From assembly GCA_964457945.1 (NCBI GenBank), contig CAYWFX010000001.1, positions 186,001 through 250,000 on the forward strand: 64,000 nt of DNA, written 5' to 3'. Both the position numbers and the translations under genes were made by a program. Within the stretch, counting starts at the first letter, position 1. Each line of letters opens with the position of its first letter. Below are positions 24,517 to 32,593 of this stretch, piece by piece. The DNA is from PHAA01 sp964457945 (lineage in GTDB: Bacteria > Bacillota > Syntrophomonadia > Syntrophomonadales > Syntrophomonadaceae). The notes beneath the pieces are model-generated. The model did not search any database. It was not told the DNA's origin and was given only the letters and a program-made list of their open reading frames with translations.

Positions 24517-26907
24517 TCAATTTGTCTTGCGCGACGGCAGGGTAAAATAAAAGGTGCTTCCTTCACCAAGTTTCGATTCAACCCATACTTTCCCTCTATA
24601 TATTTCGACTATCTTTTTAACGATAGTAAGGCCTATACCGGTACTTTCAAAATCTTCACGCGCTTTTAAGGTCTTGAAAATAGTAAATATTTTATCAAAA
24701 TTCCTTTCCTCAATACCGCATCCATTATCCTGGATGCTAAACTGCCAGAATTCCCCCTGGTTCTGGCATGATATGTGTATTTCGCCGTTGGGTTTGTCCA
24801 TATATTTAATAGCATTGTTAATTAAGTTCGTAAATAATTGCTGGGTACGAGTTCTTTCCAATGTTAATGATGGCAATTCATTATCGATAATGATAGAAAT
24901 ATTATCCGGCTGTTCTAGCATTTCTATTGCTTCTTTTACCACGTCGTTAATATTGATAAATGTCTTTTCTTCATTTTTGGAAGTTAACCTGGAATAGCGC
25001 AGTATTCCTTCTATGAGTTTATTCATCCTATCAACCCGATTTATAAGCATATCCAGCTGTTCTTTACCCTCTTCATCAAACTTATCCTTATAATCATTAT
25101 AAAGCCAATCAGCCAGCGATCTGATTCCTCGGAGAGGGGCTTTCAAATCATGTGATACTATGTAAGCAAAATCTTTTAGCTCCCGATTTACCGACTGTAA
25201 TTCCTGCATAAGTTCTTGACCTCTTTTTTCTGCCATTCGCCGTTCGGTTATATCTTTAGACACAAATAGCAGATGCGGTTCACCGCTCATATCAATTATC
25301 TCAGCAGAAAGAAGTACCGTCCGTATCTCACCAGATTTAATCTTGAAATTTGCTTCCAAGTTTCTTAGTTTACCATTTTTCTTCTTATGTTTAATAATCA
25401 GATCCCGCTCTTCTGGAACGACCCAACGGGACAATTCTGTAGAAGTATGACCTATAACCTCATCTCGTTGAAACCCTGCATATTCTAACCATGCATCATT
25501 TACTTCAACGTAACGTTCTTCATTCATTGACATTATACTAATTGGATCAGGATTACAGGAAAAGGCTTTGTAGAACCTATCCTCTGATAAACGCAATGCC
25601 TTATTAGCTGCCTCTAGTTCACCCGTTCTTTCATTTAACTCACTTGTTACTGTGTTGACTAAGTGGGCCAACGATTTTAATATTACTATGCTTCTGTCGG
25701 CAACATTGTCTTTGATAACTGCACATTCATTATCCGCTTCTCCATGACAGACTATTGCCTTTGGTTCTGTACCAAAGGCATCTTTGCTGCCACTAGACTC
25801 TGATATTGCCAATGTCGTCATCGTGGCGTTCAGCAATTGGTTACTATTATCCGCGTGAAAGAATTCACCACTGGTAAAAAAACCAGCCGTAGGAGCAATA
25901 TCTTGAAGTGGCAGCGTTTCAATCTGAGCTGATTCCTGGAGGAAACCCCTTCGGGAAGCACACGAATATACAAATATGCTCTCGACAGGTTGTTGTTTAA
26001 CTATTTGAAGCAGGTTGTCTATCTTTTCGATAATCATCTCCACATGACCGAAGCTAAAGCGTACCTTATCTCCCTCATCCAAGTCGCCAAAGAAACCAAG
26101 TGAATCATCATCATATCGCAAGTACGGTGACCTGGCAATCTCAAGACCATGTTTACAAATAGCCAGCGGAAATTCAACTACATTGATAATATCAAAAGTA
26201 GTGTCGATCCCAAGGTATTGGCGGTAAACTTGAAATGCAGGTATATGATCAATCGTATATACCCGCGAACCTTCTGCCTTGGTAATTGTCATTTCTTTGC
26301 CTATAGGTTGCCAGCCAAGGTGACTGTGACACGAAACTGTTAAATGATCCCCCTCCAGAACAACCCCAACGACTCCACAGTCAGTAGCATTTTCATTACA
26401 ACATACAAAACGCTGAGTATTGCTGCGATTATCTCCCGCATTGCCTCCCGCTACTGGTAAAACTGCGTTTACTGACTGGACTCCTTTTAATAATTGGCTG
26501 GCGTTCACCCTTAGACCGGTCGCAAACAGTATCAATACTTTAGCTTTATCAGTGCTTAAAGTGGTCGCAATCGACTGTCCCAATTCATAATCGTCCTTAT
26601 TCTCCTTTTCCATGAAAGAAAGCTTGATATCACTTTTATGAAAAACGGAAAAAGAAAGAACGGTTTTTAGCCCGCTGACTAATCCGTTCATAATCTCTCC
26701 GCTAGTGGTTGTACCAATCACTTGAGCGCCGGGAATCAGCTCGCGGATCTGTTTAGATATGGTGATCAGATAATTTTTATCACAAATACCACTGAAAACC
26801 TGCACCAAAACTGCACGATTGCTAGTGGCTAAAAGAACGTCACGATTGTTGGTAACGAAACTCTCCAAACTTATGTAGTCTTTATAATATGTATTAATTG
26901 ACTCCAA
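24517..26907 (-). CDS. FIST-PAS sensor histidine kinase, copy 2
   Basis: Paralogue (796 aa) of the gene at 21875-24283 with the same order: FIST_N, FIST_C, PAS, HisKA, ATPase. His is in FAYIVSHDLKAPLRG; ATPase boxes NLINNAIKY, DNGCGIEE and GIGLTIVKKIVE are intact, so both copies should be active. The differences are concentrated in FIST_N (for example GNAGDNRSNTQRF against GSAGDNLTNTKCF) and in the PAS domain. The start is TTG 26907, again placed by GGAGG at 7 bases rather than ATG 26913. It is transcriptionally upstream of copy 1 but each copy has its own promoter region. No cognate regulator is nearby. Confidence 0.9.
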   Translation of the reverse strand: MESINTYYKDYISLESFVTNNRDVLLATSNRAVLVQVFSGICDKNYLITISKQIRELIPGAQVIGTTTSGEIMNGLVSGLKTVLSFSVFHKSDIKLSFMEKENKDDYELGQSIATTLSTDKAKVLILFATGLRVNASQLLKGVQSVNAVLPVAGGNAGDNRSNTQRFVCCNENATDCGVVGVVLEGDHLTVSCHSHLGWQPIGKEMTITKAEGSRVYTIDHIPAFQVYRQYLGIDTTFDIINVVEFPLAICKHGLEIARSPYLRYDDDSLGFFGDLDEGDKVRFSFGHVEMIIEKIDNLLQIVKQQPVESIFVYSCASRRGFLQESAQIETLPLQDIAPTAGFFTSGEFFHADNSNQLLNATMTTLAISESSGSKDAFGTEPKAIVCHGEADNECAVIKDNVADRSIVILKSLAHLVNTVTSELNERTGELEAANKALRLSEDRFYKAFSCNPDPISIMSMNEERYVEVNDAWLEYAGFQRDEVIGHTSTELSRWVVPEERDLIIKHKKKNGKLRNLEANFKIKSGEIRTVLLSAEIIDMSGEPHLLFVSKDITERRMAEKRGQELMQELQSVNRELKDFAYIVSHDLKAPLRGIRSLADWLYNDYKDKFDEEGKEQLDMLINRVDRMNKLIEGILRYSRLTSKNEEKTFININDVVKEAIEMLEQPDNISIIIDNELPSLTLERTRTQQLFTNLINNAIKYMDKPNGEIHISCQNQGEFWQFSIQDNGCGIEERNFDKIFTIFKTLKAREDFESTGIGLTIVKKIVEIYRGKVWVESKLGEGSTFYFTLPSRKTN

Positions 26908-27015
26908 ACTCATACCTCCAATGCTTCGTCGGTCACTTTATAAGAGCCATTTTCATGTTACCTTTGTGACCCAAGCCCGTTACCTGCACAGGTAAGACAA
27001 GCAATATTATTCGTA

Positions 27016-27062
27016 TTTTTTCTACTATTTTCTACACAGTAATTACTAAATCCTGCATTATA
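27016..27062 (-). promoter_or_regulatory. Extended -10 promoter and direct repeats, FIST kinase copy 2
   Basis: TGCTATAAT on the minus strand (TATAAT at 27057-27062) with GTAGAAAATA (27026-27035) followed by a near copy, 8 of 10 (27016-27025). The arrangement matches 24382-24427 before copy 1. Confidence 0.43.
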
Positions 27063-27167
27063 GCAAATATTGTTATAATCGGTGGAAAATGCTTTACAAT
27101 ATGGCTCTAGTGTGCTGAACAACTTTATTTACCCCATCAGTGCTATTGTTTGACCTCCTCTCCCTAA

Positions 27168-27197
27168 TTGATATTAAGCTTTACACGTTGTACAATT
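27168..27197 (+). promoter_or_regulatory. pepT promoter
   Basis: TTGATA (27168-27173), 18-base spacer, TACAAT (27192-27197), then a leader of about 33 bases with GGAGG before the pepT ATG. Confidence 0.5.
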
Positions 27198-27236
27198 AGT
27201 ATCTCGCCTGTAATTTTAGACATCGGAGGTAGTTGT

Positions 27237-28493
27237 ATGAAAGCATTACTAGATAGATTCTTAAGATATGTTAGGATTGATACTCAGTCAGATGAGGGAT
27301 CGACTACTCATCCAAGTACATCTGGACAAATGGAATTAGCCAAACTGCTTAAAAATGAGCTCCATGAATTGGGCATAAGTAATATCACCCTTAGTGATAA
27401 GGGATATCTAATGGCTGAACTACCTGCAAACACCGATAAAAAGCTTCCCACCGTAGGGTTTATAGCCCACCTGGATACTAGTCCTGATGTATCAGGCAAA
27501 AATGTGAAGCCACAATTATTTCCTAACTATAATGGCAAAGACTTAATACTGAACCAAACTGAAAACCTTATCCTAAAAACACAAGATTATCCTGAACTGA
27601 GTGATTATATTGGCCAAAGTATTATAAGCAGTGATGGCACCACCCTGCTCGGAGCTGATAATAAGGCAGGGGTAGCAATCATCATAACTGTTATAGCCAA
27701 TTTATTGAACAAGCCGGATTTCAAACACGGCAAAATAGTTATTGCTTTTACTCCGGATGAGGAAATAGGCCAAGGTGCAGATTTCTTTGATGCAACTGGC
27801 TTTGGAGCAGATTTTGCTTATACTATTGATGGAGGTCCTTTAGGCGAGCTTGAATATGAAACCTTCAATGCAGCTATTGCCCATATTGATATTCAAGGGA
27901 TTAATGTTCATCCAGGCTCAGCGTATATGCGTATGAAAAACGCTATATTAATTGCGATGGAATTAAATAGCATGCTGCCTGCTATTCAACGTCCTGAATA
28001 TACTCGAAATTATGAAGGCTTTTACCATCTTAACAAACTGGATGGAAGTGTTGAATGGGCTAAAATGACCTATATAGTGAGAGACCATGATAGAGCTGAA
28101 TTTGAACACAAGAAGTCTTATTTAAAAAACTGCGTAGATTTTCTTAATAGAAAATATGGTGAATCAAGTATTAATCTTATGATGCTAGATCAATATTACA
28201 ATATGAAAGAAAAAATCGAACCGGTTTATTATATAGTTGCCTTGGCAGAACAGGCTATGATTGAGGATGGAGTTAAGCCGCTGATAAAACCCATTCGGGG
28301 CGGTACTGATGGTGCTCGTCTTTCCTTTATGGGACTCCCCTGTCCTAATATTTTCACTGGTGGTCATAATTATCATAGTCGCTATGAATTTATAAGCCTT
28401 GAATCTATGGATGCGGCTGTTAAAGTTGTCATAAAAATCATTCAACTCATTGAAGCCAAAGGTGCAGCCATACTCAATGCCAGCCCCCGTTGA
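27237..28493 (+). CDS. pepT: Peptidase T (tripeptide aminopeptidase)
   Basis: Zinc-dependent M20B aminopeptidase releasing N-terminal residues from tripeptides; cytoplasmic; 418 aa. Metal and catalytic motifs are present: GFIAHLDTSPDVSG, LLGADNKAGVA, FTPDEEIGQGAD, YTIDGGPLGELEYETFNAA and the late IRGGTDGARLSFMGLPCPN with GGHNYHSRYEF. The upstream open frame starts at 27168, but GGAGG sits properly before ATG 27237. It is monocistronic and converges on the DUF445 gene. Likely role: use of peptides as carbon or nitrogen source. Confidence 0.95.
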   Translation: MKALLDRFLRYVRIDTQSDEGSTTHPSTSGQMELAKLLKNELHELGISNITLSDKGYLMAELPANTDKKLPTVGFIAHLDTSPDVSGKNVKPQLFPNYNGKDLILNQTENLILKTQDYPELSDYIGQSIISSDGTTLLGADNKAGVAIIITVIANLLNKPDFKHGKIVIAFTPDEEIGQGADFFDATGFGADFAYTIDGGPLGELEYETFNAAIAHIDIQGINVHPGSAYMRMKNAILIAMELNSMLPAIQRPEYTRNYEGFYHLNKLDGSVEWAKMTYIVRDHDRAEFEHKKSYLKNCVDFLNRKYGESSINLMMLDQYYNMKEKIEPVYYIVALAEQAMIEDGVKPLIKPIRGGTDGARLSFMGLPCPNIFTGGHNYHSRYEFISLESMDAAVKVVIKIIQLIEAKGAAILNASPR

Positions 28494-28534
28494 TTTGGCC
28501 GGCTGCTTTATCTTTTCTCAATAATTAAACGAAA

Positions 28535-29788
28535 TTATAATAGATGGAGCAGCAGATACTGCAGTATGCCCACCAGGGCTCCGATTACGGTACCGTTTAT
28601 TCTTATCCATTGCAGGTCATCCCCTACCTTGTCCTCCATTGACTTTACAAGCCCAATGTCATTGAGATTTTGGAGATTTTCCCGTACGATCTGGCCAATC
28701 ACCCCATGATAACGATCCATGAGTCCTACTAACTCAGTTTTAATCCAGAACTCCATGCTGGTTTTTCTTTCCTCATCACAACGAACAATATTAATCTGTT
28801 CAATTGCCATATTGGTTATGAATTTAATTAAAGGCAATTCCTCGTTTCCACCTGCAATTAATTGCGCTTTCAAAGCAGCAAAAAAATCCGCTGTGGCTGC
28901 AATTCCAGTATCGGTGCCAATGATTTTCTTCAGCATCTCGCTTAATATAGTGGAAGCCGAAGCAGGGTCGGCTATTTGAAGCTTGTCCATTTCTGTTTTA
29001 ATCCGAACATGGTATTGGTTACTCGGATCCTTCATTTCGATCAAAAAGTGGTTGATACGATTGGAGAGAGCTTCGGCTGCCTCATCGTAATTAAGAATGT
29101 CAAGACTCTCGCCTAAACCTTTGCCAAGTCGGCGAAAAAAGTTGCCTCTATTTGAGTAATCAGCTGTTGCTCTTTTCAGGGTCCTTTTAATAATCCTCTC
29201 GAAGTCTTCGCCCTGTGTGGAGGCAATACCCCAATTCAGGAAGAGTCGAATTAGGTCATCACCGTACAGGTTTTTTACGGAGGTTTCCAAGCGCTCAAGC
29301 AGTATTGGAGAAATATTTATAGCTTCCAAATTGTCAGCTAGCATTAGATGAACGAAACGCGCAACATCCTCGGGATTAAGCTCCTGGATGGTGTTGGTGA
29401 TAAGGGATTGAGCCAAACGGTCCAGATCACGTCGGCCCTCCTCCGTTTCCAGCGCCGAAGCCAGGCCATCAATCAGTTGGTAATCAAGTATCTTAGCCCG
29501 AATGAAATCCAGGCTCAACCAATCCTCTTCAACAATCGTAACAATGCCCTCGATTATCCGCCCCCGGTTATTGGGTATGATAGCGGTATGGGGGATAAAT
29601 TTCAAGCCCATTGGATGTCGGAAAAGAGCCACCACTGCAAACCAATCCGCAATTGCGCCGACTAAGGCAGCCTCAAAAGCAGCAAAGATCAGTCCACCCG
29701 TGAAACTCCCCCGATAGGGCCACACGATTATAGAGCCAACTAGAGCCAGTGCAAACAAAAATGTGGCTATTACGTACATCCGTTTCAT
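28535..29788 (-). CDS. DUF445 family membrane protein
   Basis: A 417-residue protein with N-terminal hydrophobic helices (VIATFLFALALVGSIIVW and FAAFEAALVGAIADWFAVVALF), a long soluble helical middle with repeated LL-x-R-x-E and EGRRDLDRL segments, and a last C-terminal helix GTVIGALVGILQYLLLHLL. The GAIADWFAVVALFRHPMG motif is typical of DUF445 (YjiN/YheB relatives). ATG 29788 follows AAGGAAGGA at about 9 bases; the frame opens earlier at 29833 without a site. The function is unknown; it is monocistronic and converges with pepT. Confidence 0.83.
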   Translation of the reverse strand: MKRMYVIATFLFALALVGSIIVWPYRGSFTGGLIFAAFEAALVGAIADWFAVVALFRHPMGLKFIPHTAIIPNNRGRIIEGIVTIVEEDWLSLDFIRAKILDYQLIDGLASALETEEGRRDLDRLAQSLITNTIQELNPEDVARFVHLMLADNLEAINISPILLERLETSVKNLYGDDLIRLFLNWGIASTQGEDFERIIKRTLKRATADYSNRGNFFRRLGKGLGESLDILNYDEAAEALSNRINHFLIEMKDPSNQYHVRIKTEMDKLQIADPASASTILSEMLKKIIGTDTGIAATADFFAALKAQLIAGGNEELPLIKFITNMAIEQINIVRCDEERKTSMEFWIKTELVGLMDRYHGVIGQIVRENLQNLNDIGLVKSMEDKVGDDLQWIRINGTVIGALVGILQYLLLHLL

Positions 29789-29833
29789 TCTCACGGTTTC
29801 CTTCCTTGCCAAGACATTTATCCATAAAAACAT

Positions 29834-30081
29834 TAATCCTTAGCATTACACCACTTATTATCGATGGTGTCAGATAATGAAATATAAACATGAATATATA
29901 TAGTATAATTAATTAATTGATTGATTGCATTATTATATAGAATATCAGGTAGAAGCGCTAACTCAGTTTCACACTCATTTTTTCGAGCAAGGGACTGGCT
30001 TAAGGCTGCTTGTATGGCTTGATAGCGATCTGCGCATTATATTTATGGTATGTATACACAGTATCTACTACTGTTTACCTA
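29834..30081. other. Gap between DUF445 and the amt leader
   Basis: AT-rich sequence between divergent transcripts. Short open frames here have neither ribosome sites nor recognisable sequence. I see nothing else supportable before the candidate amt promoter at 30082. Confidence 0.35.
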
Positions 30082-30111
30082 TTGTCGCAAGAGCCAATTA
30101 TCATATATAAT
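30082..30111 (+). promoter_or_regulatory. Candidate amt-glnK promoter
   Basis: TTGTCG (30082-30087), 18-base spacer, TATAAT (30106-30111). It would give a leader of about 200 bases holding the structured elements at 30150-30287. Confidence 0.42.
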
Positions 30112-30149
30112 ATTATCAATAACAATTTACATGTAAAGGCCAATGATGA

Positions 30150-30181
30150 CCTGAAACACTACTTGTGGTTTCGGGTTTTTT
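30150..30181 (+). terminator. First intrinsic terminator in the amt leader
   Basis: Hairpin CCTGAAAC/GTTTCGGG (30150-30157 with 30168-30175) followed by TTTTTT. Just upstream, AGGCC-AATGAT-GACCT (one mismatch) could form a hairpin with an A1/G4 hexaloop overlapping the terminator's 5' arm. It may be a weaker second copy of the element at 30218-30246, or the terminator of a short upstream RNA. Confidence 0.6.
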
Positions 30182-30217
30182 GCTGTCTTTTATTCCTCCG
30201 TAAATTAACGGAGAACT

Positions 30218-30246
30218 GAACAGCGGCGTTCTGAGCATTGACGCTC
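30218..30246 (+). ncRNA. Tandem hexaloop hairpins: ANTAR-type antitermination site
   Basis: Two hairpins one base apart: GAAC-AGCGGC-GTTC (30218-30231) and GAGC-ATTGAC-GCTC (30233-30246). Both have six-base loops with A at position 1 and G at position 4, the known signature bound by ANTAR-domain regulators. The 3' arm of the second hairpin (GCTC) is also the 5' arm of the terminator at 30241-30287, so protein binding would prevent termination. Ammonium and nitrogen genes are known targets of such systems in Clostridia. No ANTAR protein is encoded in this window. Confidence 0.7.
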
Positions 30247-30287
30247 TTCGATTGCGGGTATTGATCACGTAATTGGGAGCGTTTTTT
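30241..30287 (+). terminator. Attenuator terminator directly before amt
   Basis: Stem ACGCTC/GAGCGT (30241-30246 with 30277-30282) continued by CGATTGCG/CGTAATTG pairs with two wobbles, then TTTTT. It ends 31 bases before the amt start codon, so it must be bypassed for amt expression from any promoter farther upstream. Confidence 0.75.
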
Positions 30288-30318
30288 ATATGTGAAAAAA
30301 TATGGGGGAGGATTCGAA

Positions 30319-31575
30319 TTGGAACAGTTTAATCTACAAGATCTAGCCACTGGTATTGATACAGTCTGGGTTCTGCTGTGTGCATCGATGGTGTTTTTCA
30401 TGGAAGGCGGATTTGCGTTTTTGGAGGCTGGCTTCATCAGCGCTAAAAACTCTATTAATATTGTTATGAAGGTTTTTACGGATTGTACAGTTGGGATGCT
30501 CAGCTATTGGGCGGTTGGATTCGCAATCATGTATGGCCTTGACCAGGGAGGGCTGTTTGGCAGTACTGGCTTTTTTATCGGGGGAGACTTAGGGCACATT
30601 AAGCTGCGCATTCCCATTTATGCTTATTGGCTTTTCCAGGCAGCATTTGCAGTTGCGATGGCTTCAATTGTCTCTGGTGCAGTAGCGGAGCGAATGAAAT
30701 TTGGTCCTTACATTGTCTATACAGCCTTGGCCGCAGGTCTTATTTATCCTGTCGCGGGGCACTGGGTATGGGGTGTAGGTGGATGGCTCTCGCAAATGGG
30801 TATGTTGGATTTCGCTGGATCAGCTGTCGTGCATGCTGTCGGGGGATGGAGTTCGCTGGCTGCGGTGCTGGTCTTGGGAGCCCGTAGTTCGAAATATAAT
30901 GAGGATGGCAGCATCAATTTTATGCCGCCCCATAATTTGCACTTGGCCTTCTTAGGAACATTTATTCTCTGGTTCGGGTGGAATGGTTTTAATGCCGGCA
31001 GTTCGCTAACGGGGCTGGACAGCAATATTGCCAGGATTGCCCTTAATACCAATTTAGCAGCTGCCAGCGGTGGTATGTTGGCTACCTTCTATACTATGTT
31101 TAGGTTTGGTAAGGCTGACCCCAGTATGGTAATTAATGGTTCGCTGGCAGGTTTGGCAGCCATTACCGCAGGATGTGCGTATGTTAATCCACCGGCTGCA
31201 GTATTTATTGGAGCTGTCGCTGGCGTTTTGGTTGTCCTGGCGGTTGGCTTCTTTGATCGACGTCGTATGGATGATCCTGTTGGGGCCATTGCTGTACACG
31301 GAGTAAATGGAACTTGGGGTGTATTGGCAGTGGGTTTGTTTGCTGAACATGGAGGGCTCTTTATGGGCGGAGGGATCAAGCTTTTAATCGTCCAGGCTCT
31401 GGGGGTTACGGCGGTATCTCTATGGGCCTTTGGTGTAACCTATCTTATTTTCACACTCTTGAAAAGAAGCGTTGGAATACGAGTCAGCCTGGAAGAAGAA
31501 ATCAATGGCTTAGACATCGTCGAGCATGATATTTCTGCCTATGCAAGTCTTGACGGAGTCAGTGCAGAAAGTTAA
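30319..31575 (+). CDS. amt: Ammonium transporter Amt
   Basis: Trimeric membrane channel for ammonium/ammonia, 418 aa, about 11 helices. Pore motifs include the first-helix MVFFMEGGFAFLEAGF, DFAGSAVVHAVGGWSSLAA with the first pore His and AIAVHGVNGTWGVLAVGLF with the second. I place the start at TTG 30319 (MEQFNLQD), where GGGGGAGG lies 7 bases upstream; the frame opens at GTG 30292. Transcription is apparently controlled by the attenuator at 30218-30287. It is followed 97 bases later by glnK, the usual partner that blocks the channel when nitrogen is plentiful. Confidence 0.95.
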   Translation: MEQFNLQDLATGIDTVWVLLCASMVFFMEGGFAFLEAGFISAKNSINIVMKVFTDCTVGMLSYWAVGFAIMYGLDQGGLFGSTGFFIGGDLGHIKLRIPIYAYWLFQAAFAVAMASIVSGAVAERMKFGPYIVYTALAAGLIYPVAGHWVWGVGGWLSQMGMLDFAGSAVVHAVGGWSSLAAVLVLGARSSKYNEDGSINFMPPHNLHLAFLGTFILWFGWNGFNAGSSLTGLDSNIARIALNTNLAAASGGMLATFYTMFRFGKADPSMVINGSLAGLAAITAGCAYVNPPAAVFIGAVAGVLVVLAVGFFDRRRMDDPVGAIAVHGVNGTWGVLAVGLFAEHGGLFMGGGIKLLIVQALGVTAVSLWAFGVTYLIFTLLKRSVGIRVSLEEEINGLDIVEHDISAYASLDGVSAES

Positions 31576-31672
31576 TATTGCTTGCCCAGCCTGCTAAAGG
31601 TATACTAAGAAAGTATCTTAATACAGTGCCCATTAGGAGTCTGTAACCTTAAATGGACGAGGAGAGGTTTTG

Positions 31673-32011
31673 TTGAAGAAGATAGAGGCTATAATCAGAC
31701 CTGGCAAATTAGATGAGGTAAAAGATCAACTGGATAAAATCGGAATTCGTGGTATTACCGTCTATGACGTCAAAGGGAGAGGATTGCAACGGGATCAGAA
31801 GCAATTCTACCGCGGACAGGAGCATACTGTAGACCTTTTTCCTAAGATAAAGGTAGAAATCGTTTGCGAAGATGCATTTGTAGAAAATATTGTTTCGACC
31901 ATCCTTAGTGTTTGCAAGACTGGGCAAGTCGGGGACGGGAAAATATTTGTATATCCTGTAGAGAGAGTAATACGTATTAGTACTCGCGAAGAAGGCCAGG
32001 CTGCCATCTAA
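31673..32011 (+). CDS. glnK: GlnK/GlnB-type PII nitrogen regulatory protein
   Basis: Trimeric PII signal protein of 112 aa that binds ATP/ADP and 2-oxoglutarate and gates Amt. Family motifs: KKIEAIIRPGKLDEV, TVYDVKGRGLQ, the B-loop TGQVGDGKIFV and C-terminal RVIRISTREEGQAAI. In the T-loop QFYRGQEHTVDLFPK the residue at position 51, Tyr in enteric PII and the site of uridylylation, is His, so GlnD-type control is unlikely. Two adjacent TTG codons could start it; the second (31673) has better spacing from GGAGAGG and gives the canonical length. Confidence 0.93.
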   Translation: MKKIEAIIRPGKLDEVKDQLDKIGIRGITVYDVKGRGLQRDQKQFYRGQEHTVDLFPKIKVEIVCEDAFVENIVSTILSVCKTGQVGDGKIFVYPVERVIRISTREEGQAAI

Positions 32012-32092
32012 ACTCAGGAGAATCAAATATAGGTTCCATCTGTTTTTTCTTGACATCAATTACATTATTTACATTTTATGGCATGGTAATTG

Positions 32093-32121
32093 TTGATTTT
32101 TCATAAGTATAATGATATACT
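32093..32121 (+). promoter_or_regulatory. Candidate promoter of the c-di-AMP riboswitch-dapB transcript
   Basis: TTGATT (32093-32098), 17-base spacer, TATACT (32116-32121). It would start an RNA near 32128 that runs through the hairpin at 32192-32229 and the riboswitch. Confidence 0.45.
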
Positions 32122-32191
32122 ATATATTAATAAAAGTTTTATGGGTAATCCGTTAAGTTAACAAATCATGTGGCTTAAAGAGATAGTTTCT

Positions 32192-32229
32192 GGGTGATAA
32201 GCTCGTTTATGGGTTTGTCACCTTTCTTT
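32192..32229 (+). other. Hairpin in the glnK-dapB interval
   Basis: GGTGATAA (32193-32200) pairs with TTTGTCACC (32214-32222) with one wobble, followed by TTTCTTT. It could terminate the amt-glnK transcript, or be part of the dapB leader if the promoter at 32093 is used. Confidence 0.35.
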
Positions 32230-32371
32230 ACAGAAAGACGATAATGATTTGTGAAAAAGCTAAATTGAACTCAATCGGGATTTCAGTAGGATCAGGAGGG
32301 TTATTATCAGCTTTCTTTGTTGCAATATTGTTATAGCACATATTGGTATATGAAGGATTTTGTAAAAATTA

Positions 32372-32490
32372 ATAATTACGCTGAATCCAGAAATGGAACG
32401 GGAGAACCAATTATTGGGGTGAATCCTGGCAGTCGTCAGGTAGGGTTAACTTTCGACCCGAATCCGTCAGCTAATTTCGTAAGCGTTGAG
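32372..32490 (+). promoter_or_regulatory. ydaO/yuaA-type c-di-AMP riboswitch
   Basis: Contains the conserved core of this class: GGGAGAACC, GGGGTGAATCC (from 32416), GTAGGG, GACCCGAATCCGTCAGCTAA (from 32454) and CGTAAGCGTT closing with TTACGCT at the 5' side. c-di-AMP binding normally favours termination. Here AGCGTT (32482-32487), in the closing stem, is complementary to AACGCT (32534-32539) in the terminator, so the expression switch is visible. The downstream gene is a dapB homologue. Confidence 0.88.
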
Positions 32491-32533
32491 AGTGAAGGTG
32501 ATTGATTATGCTGTATTAGTCATGCCCTTTCTT

Positions 32534-32567
32534 AACGCTACGGTTAAATACCGTAGCGTTTTTATTT
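32534..32567 (+). terminator. Riboswitch-controlled terminator before dapB
   Basis: Perfect 10-base stem AACGCTACGG/CCGTAGCGTT (32534-32543, 32551-32560) with a 7-base loop, then TTTATTT. Its 5' arm can pair instead with the 3' closing strand of the riboswitch. Confidence 0.85.
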
Positions 32568-32593
32568 ATAGTAACGAAATGGAGGTTTTTTTA

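Noticed and set aside
30159..30437. Minus-strand frame across the amt leader
   Set aside because: Opposite the attenuator hairpins and the amt start; no ribosome site.
32317..32505. 62-codon plus-strand frame before dapB
   Set aside because: Lies over the c-di-AMP riboswitch core; the sequence is explained by RNA structure.
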